Source of the DNA: an uncultured Bacteroides sp.
GTDB lineage: Bacteria > Bacteroidota > Bacteroidia > Bacteroidales > Bacteroidaceae
Direction of reading: 5' to 3'
Assembly (NCBI GenBank): GCA_900552645.1
Contig: USAN01000001.1
Coordinates: forward strand, 248,001 to 312,000
DNA: 64,000 nucleotides
Positions 1 to 9,269 of the stretch are shown piece by piece; position 1 is the stretch's first letter; the number at the start of each line of letters is the position of its first letter. Both the position numbers and the translations under genes were made by a program. Below the pieces are notes generated by a model. The model had not been told where the DNA came from. It did not search any database and saw only the letters and a program-made list of their open reading frames with translations.

Positions 1-451
1 GATAAAATCCTTTGTCTGGATTGAAAGGATTAAGATTTATCCATTTTATTACTGATGAAAAATATTCCAATATTATTTTTGCCTTTTCGTCGGATAGGGC
101 TAATACAGGAGTTTGAATAATCAATGGTAGATAGCTAAGAGTAGATATAAGCAAATTATTGTCCGATATAATATTCATGTTGAAAGCTATTATATATAGC
201 TCACATTCGGGCGATTGATGCGTAACATGAAGAAAACTGTTTGGCATTATTGTTACGAACGAATTCCGTGACAGTGTATATTCTGTAAGGTAAGTAGATA
301 ATGTACACTCTCCAGCATTACACAATATAAACATATATTCCTGCGTTTTCTTTGGAAATGGAAATATCTTGCATAAGATTCTTGTATTGTCAATTAATGC
401 AATTGCATTTTTATCTTTCTCAACAAGGTTAAAATTATATATACCGCTCAT
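1..451 (-). CDS. AraC-type regulator, N-terminal part (cut by window edge)
   Basis: An open frame on the minus strand begins at an ATG at 449-451 (MSGIYNFNLVEKDKNAIALI...) and runs off the left edge after about 150 codons. Its pattern of short beta strands, with a stretch like NSFVTIMPNSFLHV, resembles the cupin-like sensor half of AraC/XylS regulators. The DNA-binding half is not in the window, so the family is inferred. It is divergent from the RND efflux operon with about 160 bp between, so it is a plausible local regulator of that pump. It could instead belong to an unrelated cupin-type protein. Confidence 0.55.
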   Translation of the reverse strand, partial: MSGIYNFNLVEKDKNAIALIDNTRILCKIFPFPKKTQEYMFILCNAGECTLSTYLTEYTLSRNSFVTIMPNSFLHVTHQSPECELYIIAFNMNIISDNNLLISTLSYLPLIIQTPVLALSDEKAKIILEYFSSVIKWINLNPFNPDKGFY

Positions 452-554
452 AAAAAAACCTTTTATATTTATATTATAGGCAAATATATAGTGAAAAAAA
501 TGTCGAATCAAACAAAATGATTAAAAAATGACTAATATATCTTATCATAAGCAC

Positions 555-585
555 TTGTACCAATTATATAATAATGTGAACTTTG
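555..585 (+). promoter_or_regulatory. Candidate promoter of the RND efflux operon
   Basis: TTG at 555-557 is followed after 20 bp by GAACTTTG at 578-585. This is one base off the Bacteroidales -7 consensus TAnnTTTG at the consensus spacing, 30 bp before the adaptor start. Confidence 0.45.
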
Positions 586-614
586 CATCCTAAATTAAAG
601 AGATAATAAAACGT

Positions 615-1676
615 ATGAAACTTAAAAATTGGTCATTAGCGACAATTATTATTGCAACATTAAGTGCATGTACACAACCGGGAGCTAAAGAACAGGGTCC
701 ACGTCCTGTAAAACTTGCAGAGGTTTCCTCGCTTAATTCTATAGAAAAATCTTTTTCTGGAATAGTTTCTCCAGATCAGTTCAGTGATTTGGCATTCAAG
801 ATGTCGGGCCCACTTGTAGCTATGAACGTGCTTGAGGGACAGCGAGTTAAAAAAGGACAGGTAGTAGCCGAAATAGATCCTACCGATTTTATACTTGATT
901 TTGAAGCAAAGAAAGCTTCTTATCAAAAAGCTCTTTCACAGATGCAACGTGCCGAGAAACTGTTGGCCAAGAATGCAATTTCAGTTCAGGAATATGAATC
1001 GGACAAAGCTTCGTTTGCAAATGCAAAGACTGCATACGAAAATGCACAGAATACATTGAATGATACAAAATTGCGTGCTCCGTTTGATGGTTTTATACAA
1101 AATAAATATGTAGAGAACTATCAGCGTGTACAACCTGGTCAGGGTATAGTATGTCTTATAAATCCGTCTAAGCTTCAGGTGGAATTTACTATTCCAGAAA
1201 ACAATATTAAGTATATAACATCGCCTGGACAGCTTTTTGTCGAGTTTGATGCTTATAAAGGAAAATTGTTCAAGGCTAAGATAAAGGAATATGTACAGGC
1301 ATCGCTTAACGGAGCCGGAGTGCCGGTCTTTATGTATATTGACGATCCCGAATTTAATCTTAATGAATATAAAATTTCAGTTGGATTTTCATGTAAGGTT
1401 ATTATTAGAGCAGAAGATGTTGTATCGGGTGTAGATGTACTTACAGTACCTTTATCGGCGATAGTATACGACAATAATAGCAATAGCAAGTCGGTATTTG
1501 TATACAATTCAGCTTCGCAAACTGTTGAGCAACGAAAAATTTCGGATATAAACGGAACTATCCTTCAAGATGAAGATGTAATTGTAAATGGCGACATTAA
1601 ATCGGGCGACAAGATTGTAGTAGCAGGAGCAACACGTCTTTCAAACGGTCAGCAAGTAAAAGTATTAACTGAATAA
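615..1676 (+). CDS. RND efflux periplasmic adaptor (HlyD/MFP family lipoprotein)
   Basis: The protein links an inner-membrane RND pump to an outer-membrane channel. The 353-residue product starts with a lipoprotein signal ending in LSAC at about residue 19, so it should be lipid-anchored and periplasmic. The order is as usual for membrane-fusion proteins: a first half-lipoyl segment (VLEGQRVKKGQVVAEID, about residues 75-92), an alpha-hairpin with AEKLLAKNAIS (about 115-125), a second lipoyl half (LRAPFDGFI), then beta-barrel and membrane-proximal domains. The length is normal. It is followed 19 bp later by the pump gene and then the channel gene, so the three form an operon. The substrate cannot be read from the sequence. 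Confidence 0.93.
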   Translation: MKLKNWSLATIIIATLSACTQPGAKEQGPRPVKLAEVSSLNSIEKSFSGIVSPDQFSDLAFKMSGPLVAMNVLEGQRVKKGQVVAEIDPTDFILDFEAKKASYQKALSQMQRAEKLLAKNAISVQEYESDKASFANAKTAYENAQNTLNDTKLRAPFDGFIQNKYVENYQRVQPGQGIVCLINPSKLQVEFTIPENNIKYITSPGQLFVEFDAYKGKLFKAKIKEYVQASLNGAGVPVFMYIDDPEFNLNEYKISVGFSCKVIIRAEDVVSGVDVLTVPLSAIVYDNNSNSKSVFVYNSASQTVEQRKISDINGTILQDEDVIVNGDIKSGDKIVVAGATRLSNGQQVKVLTE

Positions 1677-1695
1677 TAATATAAAGAAATAATAA

Positions 1696-4600
1696 ATGAA
1701 TATACCAAAATATTCCCTCGAGAATAAGAAGGTTATATATTTTTTCTTGGCTATATTAATGATTGGAGGCATTATCTCCTTCTTTAAATTACCCAAGAAA
1801 GAAGATTCTCCTTTTGTTATTAAAACTGCGGTTCTGGTAACTCAATATCCTGGCGCCAATCCTCAGGAAGTTGAAAGGTTGATTACAGAACCTATTGAAC
1901 GTGAAATACAGTCTATGTCTGAAGTAAAAGAGATTAAATCGGAATCCTACTTCGGACTATCAAAAATATCTATAGAGTTACAGCCAACTATTGCACCCGA
2001 AGCAATGCCTGTAAAATGGGATGAACTGAGGCGTAAGGTTGCAAATATCCAATCATCGCTTCCAAGTGGTGCTTCTACCATTAAGGTGAATGACGACTTT
2101 GGTGATGTGTTTGGTATATATTATGCTCTTGTAGCCGACGAAGGCTTTTCATATAAGGATCTGCGTTACTGGGCTCAGCGTATACGTACCGAGCTTACTC
2201 CTTTAAATGGAGTGCAGAAGGTTATGCTTTATGGCGAACAAACCGAAGTGGTGAATGTAAAGATATCAAGTTCAAAACTCTCGGCTCTTGGCATAGATCC
2301 GTCATCTATAATGGGAATACTACAGAAACAAAACGTGCAGGTTAATACCGGAGATATATCAACCAATAGTTATATGTTAAAGGTTAGAACTGAAGGAACT
2401 TATACCAGCTTGGATGATATAGCGAATCAGCTTATTGTAGGTAAAGATGGTCGCGAAGTACGTTTGGGCGATATTGCTACTATTGAACGCGGATATTATG
2501 ATCCACCTTCATCACTAATGCGCGTAGATGGTAAGAGAGCCATAGGTATAGGTGTAGCAAGTGGCGCAAAGGATAATGTGGTGGCAGTTGGTGAATCTGT
2601 AAGCAATAGTTTGGACGAGATAACCAAACTACTTCCTGTAGGATTGGATTTAAAACCTATATATCCCGAAGACAAGATTGCAGGCGAGGCTAACAATGGA
2701 TTTATAATAAATCTTATAGAATCTCTTTTTATAGTAATTCTTATAATATTTATTGTAATGGGATCGCGTGCAGGTATGCTTATAGGTAGCTCACTATTGT
2801 TCTCCGTAGGAGGAACGCTTCTTATAATGCTTATGTGGGGCGTTGGTCTAAATCGAACTTCACTTGCGGCATTTATCATTGCAATGGGTATGCTTGTAGA
2901 TAATGCAATTGTTGTAACAGATAATGCGCAGATTGGTATACGTCGAGGCAAATCGCGTTATCAGGCTCTTATAGAAGGTGCATTAAAACCACAGTGGGCA
3001 CTATTTGGTGCTACACTTATAGCTGTATGCTCTTTCTTGCCTTTATATCTGGCACCGGCATCTGTAGCCGAAATTGTAAAACCGCTTTTCATAGTATTAG
3101 GTGTATCATTAGGATTGAGCTGGATATTGGCATTGTGTCAGACTACTACTTTTGGCAACTTTATCCTAAAAGAAGCTAAGCCTGGAGAAGAGCAAAAAGA
3201 TCCTTACGATACTAAACTTTACCATAAATTTGCAAATTTCCTTACTCTACTTATTAAGAGAAGATTTGTAACTCTTACGGTGGTAATTGCAACATTGGTA
3301 TTCTCGCTTGTTGTTATGGGACTGATGCCTCAAAGTTTCTTCCCTAAAATGGATAAGCCATACTTCCGTTCAGATCTTGTGTTTCCTGAAGGGTTCAGTA
3401 TTCATGCTGTAGACAATGATGTGAAAAAAGTTGAAGAATTCCTTAAGAATAACAAGAAGGTAAAAACATATTCTGTAACATTAGGCTCTACGCCACTTCG
3501 CTATTATCTTGCAAGTTCTTCTTTCGGTCCGAAATCTAACTATGCAAACGTAATGGTAGAAACTGTCGATTCGAACGATGCAGCTATTGTAGAGGAGGAG
3601 TTTAATAAGTATATGAATGCTAATTTCCCTAATATAATTACTCGTTCGGCTCTGTTTGCACTTTCACCTGTTCCAGAAGCTGCTATTGAAGTAGGTTTTA
3701 TTGGAGAGAATGTAGACACATTGACTGCACTGGTAGAGAGGGCTAAGGCTATTGCACTAAATTGTGACATGGTAACAGATGTACGTTCAAACTGGGGTGA
3801 TAAGGTGCCGGTATGGAAACCTATGTTTTCACAACAAAAAGGTCTGCGATTGGGTATTACACGCCAACAGGTGGCTAATTCATTCCGTACTACCACCAAC
3901 GGACTTCCACTTGGCGAATATCGTGAAGGAGATATCTCACTTCCTATATTGCTAAAGGATGAAGAAGTTGGCAACATGAATATAAATGATGTAAAAACTG
4001 TACCTGTATTCAGTACAAAAGGTAATTCTGTAAAAGTAGAGCAGGTAATAGATAACTTTACTCTTGACTATGATTATAATGTAGTACGCCGTTTTAACCG
4101 TGAACGTTGCATGATGATGCAGGCCGAACCTAAAAGAGGAGCTAACACTATGGCAGCATTCAAGCAAGTTTGGGATGAAGTAAGTACAAAGATAAATATC
4201 CCAGAAGGATATAAGATGAAATACTTTGGCGAGCAGATAACTCAAGACGACAGTAATGAGGCTTTGGCAGCCAATGTACCTCTTACATTCTTGCTTATAT
4301 ATATAACATTGCTGTTCTTGTTCCCAGGAAACTATCGTAAACCTATACTTATAATGCTTATGCTTCCGCTTGTATTTATCGGAGTAGTATGGGGATTGAT
4401 AGTATTTGGCAAGTCTCTCGACTTCTTTGCAATCCTTGGTCTTCTAGGACTTATAGGTATGAATATAAAGAATGCCATAGTACTTGTAGATGAAATAGGA
4501 TTGCAGCTTAAAGGTGGTAAAGGAGCGGTACATGCCGTAGTAGAAGCAACAAAGACACGTATCGTACCTGTAACAATGGCATCGGGTACAACTATACTTG

Positions 4601-4743
4601 GTATGTTGCCACTACTTGGTGATGCTATGTTTGCCGGAATGGCAGCTACTATTATGGGAGGATTGTTTGTATCTACTGTACTTACAATATTCGTACTTCC
4701 TGTTACTTATTGTATATTCTTTAAAATCAGAGCAGATAAATAA
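1696..4743 (+). CDS. RND efflux pump, inner-membrane permease
   Basis: This is a 1015-residue proton-driven exporter of the AcrB/hydrophobe-RND class. The N-terminal membrane helix is followed by a large periplasmic porter loop, a block of helices, a second porter loop from about residue 540 and a final helix block. TM4 carries GMLVDNAIVVTDNA, where AcrB has two adjacent aspartates (VDD); here the second is Asn. The TM10 lysine of the proton relay is kept in GMNIKNAIVLVDE. The gene overlaps the following channel gene at TAATG, which suggests translational coupling. Drug, bile-acid or lipid export are all possible substrates. Confidence 0.94.
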   Translation: MNIPKYSLENKKVIYFFLAILMIGGIISFFKLPKKEDSPFVIKTAVLVTQYPGANPQEVERLITEPIEREIQSMSEVKEIKSESYFGLSKISIELQPTIAPEAMPVKWDELRRKVANIQSSLPSGASTIKVNDDFGDVFGIYYALVADEGFSYKDLRYWAQRIRTELTPLNGVQKVMLYGEQTEVVNVKISSSKLSALGIDPSSIMGILQKQNVQVNTGDISTNSYMLKVRTEGTYTSLDDIANQLIVGKDGREVRLGDIATIERGYYDPPSSLMRVDGKRAIGIGVASGAKDNVVAVGESVSNSLDEITKLLPVGLDLKPIYPEDKIAGEANNGFIINLIESLFIVILIIFIVMGSRAGMLIGSSLLFSVGGTLLIMLMWGVGLNRTSLAAFIIAMGMLVDNAIVVTDNAQIGIRRGKSRYQALIEGALKPQWALFGATLIAVCSFLPLYLAPASVAEIVKPLFIVLGVSLGLSWILALCQTTTFGNFILKEAKPGEEQKDPYDTKLYHKFANFLTLLIKRRFVTLTVVIATLVFSLVVMGLMPQSFFPKMDKPYFRSDLVFPEGFSIHAVDNDVKKVEEFLKNNKKVKTYSVTLGSTPLRYYLASSSFGPKSNYANVMVETVDSNDAAIVEEEFNKYMNANFPNIITRSALFALSPVPEAAIEVGFIGENVDTLTALVERAKAIALNCDMVTDVRSNWGDKVPVWKPMFSQQKGLRLGITRQQVANSFRTTTNGLPLGEYREGDISLPILLKDEEVGNMNINDVKTVPVFSTKGNSVKVEQVIDNFTLDYDYNVVRRFNRERCMMMQAEPKRGANTMAAFKQVWDEVSTKINIPEGYKMKYFGEQITQDDSNEALAANVPLTFLLIYITLLFLFPGNYRKPILIMLMLPLVFIGVVWGLIVFGKSLDFFAILGLLGLIGMNIKNAIVLVDEIGLQLKGGKGAVHAVVEATKTRIVPVTMASGTTILGMLPLLGDAMFAGMAATIMGGLFVSTVLTIFVLPVTYCIFFKIRADK

Positions 4744-6032
4744 TGAAAAATAGAATATTATTGATTGTTGGACTGAGTTTTGCTTATTCTTCATCGTTCG
4801 CACAAGAATCTCTTAACTATAAGGAATTCGAGAAGAATGTGCTTGACTATAGTCAGACATTAAAGCAGAGCGTGGCACAGAAAAGTGCCATGCAGAAGGC
4901 AATGAAAGCTGCAAAGACTGCTTTCTTTCCGGCCGTTGATGCATCGGGATCTTATCAATACCGAATTAATAAATATGAAATGGGATTTGGAGGTACTTCA
5001 ATACCTATGGAAAAAAGTACATATTCGGCCGAAATAGGAGTTGCACAACCTATATATAATGGAGGGTCTATTTATAATAACTATAAAGCTTCGCAAATAC
5101 AGTCACAGATTGCCGATAAAGCCGTAGATCTTACTACAGACAACATTATATATGCAGCCGAAGCAGGTTATTGGGGAACAGCTGCACAAAAGGAAATGTA
5201 CGAGACAATGAGTGAATATGTAAGTATTATTCAAAATCTTACCAATCTGCTTCAGGAAAAGTACGATGCTGGACAAATAAGTAAGACTGATCTTATTCAG
5301 ATGCAGGCTCGTCTAAAAGAAGCCGAACTTCAGAAATCAAGTAGCTACCAGCAGTATCAGATAGCTATGCAGAATATGAATACATTGATGGGTATAGATC
5401 CTTTGAATAAAGTAAACTTGAGTGATTCAATTTCTGCAGTAGTTCCAATGCCCGAGTATCTGGAAGCTAAAACAGCACTTACTCTTAGACCTGATTATGC
5501 AATGTCTCAGTTGGATATAGATTATCAGAAAAGACAAGTAAAGTTGGCCGAAGCTAAATATAATCCTTCATTGGCAATTGGATTCAAGGAAACATGGGGT
5601 ACCCAGATGCTTAATATAAGTGGCGAGACAATGTTTAACTCAAATCTGTATGCATCGTTAAAAGTGCCTGTTTTTCATTGGGGAGCACGATATAAATCGA
5701 AAGCTGCACAAAAAGCTATACTTATTGGAAAGCAATATGCAATGAAAGATAAGGAAGATCAGATTAATAAAGAGGTAGCCAAGTCATGGACTTCTCTTAC
5801 CGAATATACAAAGCAGATAAAACTTGCGGAAGAAAACTGCAAGTTGGCCGAAGAAAACCTAGAACTAAATACATTTAGCTATACCGAAGGAAAGCTTACT
5901 ATACTTGATGTATTATCGGCTCAGCTTACATGGATTCAGGCTTATACGAATTTAATTCAAACTCACTATCAGCAAAAATTGTCGTTGGCAGAATACAATA
6001 AGTCTACAGGAATGCGATATATGAAACAGTAA
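4743..6032 (+). CDS. TolC-family outer-membrane efflux channel
   Basis: The 429-residue product starts with a Sec signal (about residues 1-20, ending SSSFAQ) and has the two internally repeated coiled-coil halves of the TolC/OprM family. These include YDAGQISKTDLIQMQARLKEAE in the first half and YTEGKLTILDVLSAQLTWIQAYT in the second, the usual marker of this fold. It overlaps the pump gene by one base and completes a tripartite efflux system. There is no lipobox, so it is probably not lipidated. A terminator follows at 6060. Confidence 0.93.
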   Translation: MKNRILLIVGLSFAYSSSFAQESLNYKEFEKNVLDYSQTLKQSVAQKSAMQKAMKAAKTAFFPAVDASGSYQYRINKYEMGFGGTSIPMEKSTYSAEIGVAQPIYNGGSIYNNYKASQIQSQIADKAVDLTTDNIIYAAEAGYWGTAAQKEMYETMSEYVSIIQNLTNLLQEKYDAGQISKTDLIQMQARLKEAELQKSSSYQQYQIAMQNMNTLMGIDPLNKVNLSDSISAVVPMPEYLEAKTALTLRPDYAMSQLDIDYQKRQVKLAEAKYNPSLAIGFKETWGTQMLNISGETMFNSNLYASLKVPVFHWGARYKSKAAQKAILIGKQYAMKDKEDQINKEVAKSWTSLTEYTKQIKLAEENCKLAEENLELNTFSYTEGKLTILDVLSAQLTWIQAYTNLIQTHYQQKLSLAEYNKSTGMRYMKQ

Positions 6033-6059
6033 GAAACATTTATTTAAATATTTAAAATG

Positions 6060-6101
6060 AAAGAGCGGAATAGAGGAATGACCTTTATTTTCGCTCTTTT
6101 T
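6060..6101 (+). terminator. Rho-independent terminator of the efflux operon
   Basis: AAAGAGCG pairs with CGCTCTTT, followed by a T run, 28 bp after the channel stop codon. Confidence 0.8.
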
Positions 6102-6221
6102 CTGTGTGAAAAAGTATTAAATTAATATATGTATGTAATTGATATATAGGATAAATAATTACATTCGCAAAGTTTTGTTATTGTACTTATTACGAAAACC
6201 ATAATTAATATTAATACTTAT

Positions 6222-7601
6222 ATGAAAAACAAGAAAAACAATCTATTCCTGTTGGGAGTAGTATTTGTCGCCATTTTAGGTGGTCTACTTTTCGGATACG
6301 ACACAGCAGTAATTTCAGGTGCCGAACAAGCTTTGCAGAAACATTTGGGATTAAATTCATTCTGGCATGGCATAACTGCTTCAAGTGCTCTTATAGGATG
6401 TGTAATAGGAGCAGCTTTTTCGGGTTTGTTTGCATTTAAATTTGGACGACGCAACTCATTGCGCATAGCAGCACTTCTATTCTTTCTCTCGGCGTTAGGA
6501 TCTTTTTATCCTGAATTTCTATTCTTTGAAAAAGGAGATACTTCATTCAATCTTATAATAGCATTCAATCTTTACAGAATACTTGGTGGAATAGGAGTAG
6601 GATTAGCTTCTGCAATATGTCCTATGTACATTGCAGAAATTGCGCCTTCCAATATACGTGGCAAACTTGTTTCTTGTAATCAGTTTGCCATAATTTTTGG
6701 TATGTTGGTTGTGTATTTTGTTAATTATATAATAAAAGAAGGCATGCCCGAAGAGGTTCTGGTATCGGATGGTTGGAGATATATGTTTGGATCGGAAGCA
6801 ATTCCTGCAGCACTTTTTGGGCTCTTGCTTTTCCTTGTTCCTAAGTCACCTCGTTATTTAGCAATGATAAATCAGGACGAAAAGGCTCTTCAGGTACTTA
6901 CAAAAGTAAATGGCAAAGAGAAGGCAACCGAAATCTTAGCTGATATAAAAGCTGTATCATCACAGAAGACTGAAAAGTTATTTACTTATGGCGTTACTGT
7001 TATTGTAGTTGGTATATTACTTTCTGTTTTTCAGCAAGCTATAGGTATAAATGCCGTATTATATTATGCTCCACGTATATTCGAGAAAATAGGTGGAGGA
7101 GGTGATGGTATGATGCAGACAGTAATTATGGGCGTGGTGAATATATCATTTACATTGGTTGCAATCTTTACTGTCGAGAAAATGGGACGTAAACCACTTC
7201 TTATTATCGGTTCCATAGGGATGGCAATAGGAGCATTTAGCGTGGCTATATGTGATGAAATGCAAATAGGAGGATTATTGCCTGTAATATCAATAATTGT
7301 TTATGCGGCTTTCTTTATGATGTCCTGGGGCCCTATATGTTGGGTACTTATTGCAGAAATATTTCCTAATACTATCCGTGGAAAAGCAGTGGCAATAGCT
7401 GTAGCATTCCAATGGATATTCAATTATATAGTATCATCTACTTTTCCGGCTCTATATGAGCTGAGTCCCGTATTTGCTTATGGAATGTATGGAATAATAT
7501 GTGTATTGGCTGCATTGTTCGTATGGAAAATGGTTCCTGAAACAAAAGGTAAAACATTAGAAGATATGACTCGTCTTTGGCTTAAGAAAAAAGGGTTATA
7601 A
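6222..7601 (+). CDS. Sugar:H+ symporter, MFS sugar-porter family (XylE-like)
   Basis: A 459-residue 12-helix transporter. Sugar-porter signatures are clear: GYDTAVISGAE in TM1, a GRR-type loop motif (KFGRRNSLRIA), the substrate-binding stretch QQAIGINAVLYYAP in TM7, and the C-terminal PETKGKTLEDM. This places it with the bacterial xylose/arabinose/galactose proton symporters, in the inner membrane. No sugar-catabolic genes are next to it, so the sugar is not settled. It is monocistronic, between two terminators, with an AT-rich upstream region of about 190 bp. Confidence 0.9.
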   Translation: MKNKKNNLFLLGVVFVAILGGLLFGYDTAVISGAEQALQKHLGLNSFWHGITASSALIGCVIGAAFSGLFAFKFGRRNSLRIAALLFFLSALGSFYPEFLFFEKGDTSFNLIIAFNLYRILGGIGVGLASAICPMYIAEIAPSNIRGKLVSCNQFAIIFGMLVVYFVNYIIKEGMPEEVLVSDGWRYMFGSEAIPAALFGLLLFLVPKSPRYLAMINQDEKALQVLTKVNGKEKATEILADIKAVSSQKTEKLFTYGVTVIVVGILLSVFQQAIGINAVLYYAPRIFEKIGGGGDGMMQTVIMGVVNISFTLVAIFTVEKMGRKPLLIIGSIGMAIGAFSVAICDEMQIGGLLPVISIIVYAAFFMMSWGPICWVLIAEIFPNTIRGKAVAIAVAFQWIFNYIVSSTFPALYELSPVFAYGMYGIICVLAALFVWKMVPETKGKTLEDMTRLWLKKKGL

Positions 7602-7689
7602 GATATGATTGTTTTTTATATGATTTTAGATTAAAAGTTTATTCTTTCTTGAATTTTATTTTAATACTCCTTTCTTAATATATAAAAAT

Positions 7690-7731
7690 AAAAGCTCCTT
7701 TTGCCATAAGATGTAGGCAAAAGGAGCTTTT
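7690..7731. terminator. Bidirectional terminator between the sugar transporter and recA
   Basis: AAAAGCTCCTTTTGCC and GGCAAAAGGAGCTTTT form a perfect 16 bp stem around a 10 nt loop. A and T runs on both sides serve the converging transcripts. Confidence 0.88.
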
Positions 7732-7756
7732 AATTTTATAATGCTAGAATAAATTA

Positions 7757-8794
7757 TTATTCTTTATCTTTTAAAGCAGCGAAAACCAATCCTTCAAGTT
7801 CTTCTGCCAATTCAGGGTTATCAGATACGCACTGTTTTGCAGCATCACGACCTTGTCCAAGCTTGGTGTCGTTATAGCTGTACCATGAACCGCTCTTCTT
7901 TATAATGCCAAGTTCGGCTCCTAAATCAATAATTTCACCAGATTTAGATATACCTTCACCAAACATTATATCAAACTCTGCTTTTCTGAATGGAGGAGCA
8001 ACTTTGTTCTTTACTACCTTTACTCTTACCTGATTACCAATAACCTCATCTCCATCTTTAAGTTGTGAAGCACGGCGGATATCCAAACGTACAGATGCAT
8101 AGAATTTCAAAGCATTACCACCAGTAGTTGTTTCAGGATTACCAAACATCACGCCAATCTTTTCACGTAATTGGTTAATGAATATGCATGTTGTGTTAGT
8201 CTTGTTTATTGCAGAAGTAAGCTTACGCAAAGCCTGTGACATTAAACGTGCTTGCAATCCTACTTTGTTATCTCCCATATCGCCTTCAATTTCGGCTTTA
8301 GGAGTAAGTGCAGCTACCGAGTCGATAACAATAATGTCTATTGCAGACGAACGTATAAGCTGTTCGGCAATTTCCAAAGCTTGTTCACCATTGTCGGGCT
8401 GCGATATGAATAAATTGTCAATGTCTACACCAAGTTTACCAGCATAGAAACGGTCGAAAGCATGTTCGGCATCGATGAAGGCTGCAATCCCACCATTTTT
8501 CTGTGCTTCGGCAATTGCGTGTATAGCCAAAGTCGTCTTACCCGACGATTCTGGACCATATATCTCTATTATTCTTCCTTTGGGATAACCACCAACTCCT
8601 AGAGCTGCATTCAAGGCTATAGATCCAGAAGGAATAACTTCAACTTCCTGTACATTTTCTGCACCAAGTTTCATGATAGATCCTTTTCCAAAGGTTTTCT
8701 CAATTTTGTCCATGGCAGCCTGTAGTGCCTTTAATTTCTCTCCGTTACCTGCTCCTGGAGCAAATTCTAGTTCGTCATTCTCTTTTTTAGCCAT
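7757..8794 (-). CDS. recA: Recombinase A
   Basis: RecA forms the ATP-dependent nucleoprotein filament for homologous recombination and SOS signalling. Walker A is GPESSGKTT, and the L2 DNA-binding loop (GNPETTTGGNALKFYASVRLDIRR) and FINQLREKIGVMFG are intact. The chosen start is the ATG at 8792-8794 (MAKKENDELE), giving 345 residues, the usual length. An upstream in-frame ATG at 8866 would add 24 unrelated residues and overlap the bcp gene. RecA is the last gene of a leftward operon after the dehydrogenase and bcp. No SOS box could be identified by eye. Confidence 0.98.
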   Translation of the reverse strand: MAKKENDELEFAPGAGNGEKLKALQAAMDKIEKTFGKGSIMKLGAENVQEVEVIPSGSIALNAALGVGGYPKGRIIEIYGPESSGKTTLAIHAIAEAQKNGGIAAFIDAEHAFDRFYAGKLGVDIDNLFISQPDNGEQALEIAEQLIRSSAIDIIVIDSVAALTPKAEIEGDMGDNKVGLQARLMSQALRKLTSAINKTNTTCIFINQLREKIGVMFGNPETTTGGNALKFYASVRLDIRRASQLKDGDEVIGNQVRVKVVKNKVAPPFRKAEFDIMFGEGISKSGEIIDLGAELGIIKKSGSWYSYNDTKLGQGRDAAKQCVSDNPELAEELEGLVFAALKDKE

Positions 8795-8804
8795 ATTTAT
8801 AGTT

Positions 8805-9251
8805 TTATAGAATTTGAGCTGCATGAGAAGAAGTCTTAATCTCCTTAGGAGAGATAACTCTTTCAATCACACCGCTTTCATTAATAATAAATGTTGTTCT
8901 GAAAGTGCCCATATATTTTCTTCCATACATGCTCTTCTCTCCCCATACTCCAAACTCTTCTACAAGCTTCTTATCAGTATCTGCTATCAAAGTAAACGGA
9001 AGTTCATTTTTTGCAATGAACCTCTGATGAGATTTTTCATCGTCAATGCTTACTCCTATAACTTCATATCCTGCTTTTTTTAAATCGGAATAATTGTCAC
9101 GAAGATTGCATGCCTGTGCAGTACAGCCCGATGTACTGTCTTTAGGATAGAAATAAAGAACCAATTTCTTTCCGCTATAATCACTTAGCTTGATTTCTTT
9201 CCCATTCTGGTCTGAACCAAGAATCTCGGGAGCTTTGTCACCTACTTGCAT
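8805..9251 (-). CDS. bcp: Thioredoxin-dependent thiol peroxidase (BCP/PrxQ)
   Basis: A 148-residue cytoplasmic peroxiredoxin that reduces hydrogen and alkyl peroxides using thioredoxin. The active-site segment DSTSGCTAQAC has the peroxidatic cysteine in SGC and the resolving cysteine five residues later, the PrxQ arrangement. The thioredoxin-fold stretch KLVLYFYPKD is just before it. It lies 10 bp upstream of recA and 18 bp downstream of the dehydrogenase gene in the same leftward operon, so redox and DNA-repair functions are co-transcribed. Confidence 0.95.
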   Translation of the reverse strand: MQVGDKAPEILGSDQNGKEIKLSDYSGKKLVLYFYPKDSTSGCTAQACNLRDNYSDLKKAGYEVIGVSIDDEKSHQRFIAKNELPFTLIADTDKKLVEEFGVWGEKSMYGRKYMGTFRTTFIINESGVIERVISPKEIKTSSHAAQIL

Positions 9252-9269
9252 ACTGTAATGATTAATGTA

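Noticed and set aside
2496..2951. Minus-strand open frame of 151 codons inside the RND pump gene
   Set aside because: Antisense shadow of a clearly conserved gene; no ribosome site and low-complexity composition.
8795..8866. 24-residue N-terminal extension of RecA
   Set aside because: Overlaps bcp and does not resemble RecA, whereas the internal MAKKENDELE start gives the usual length.
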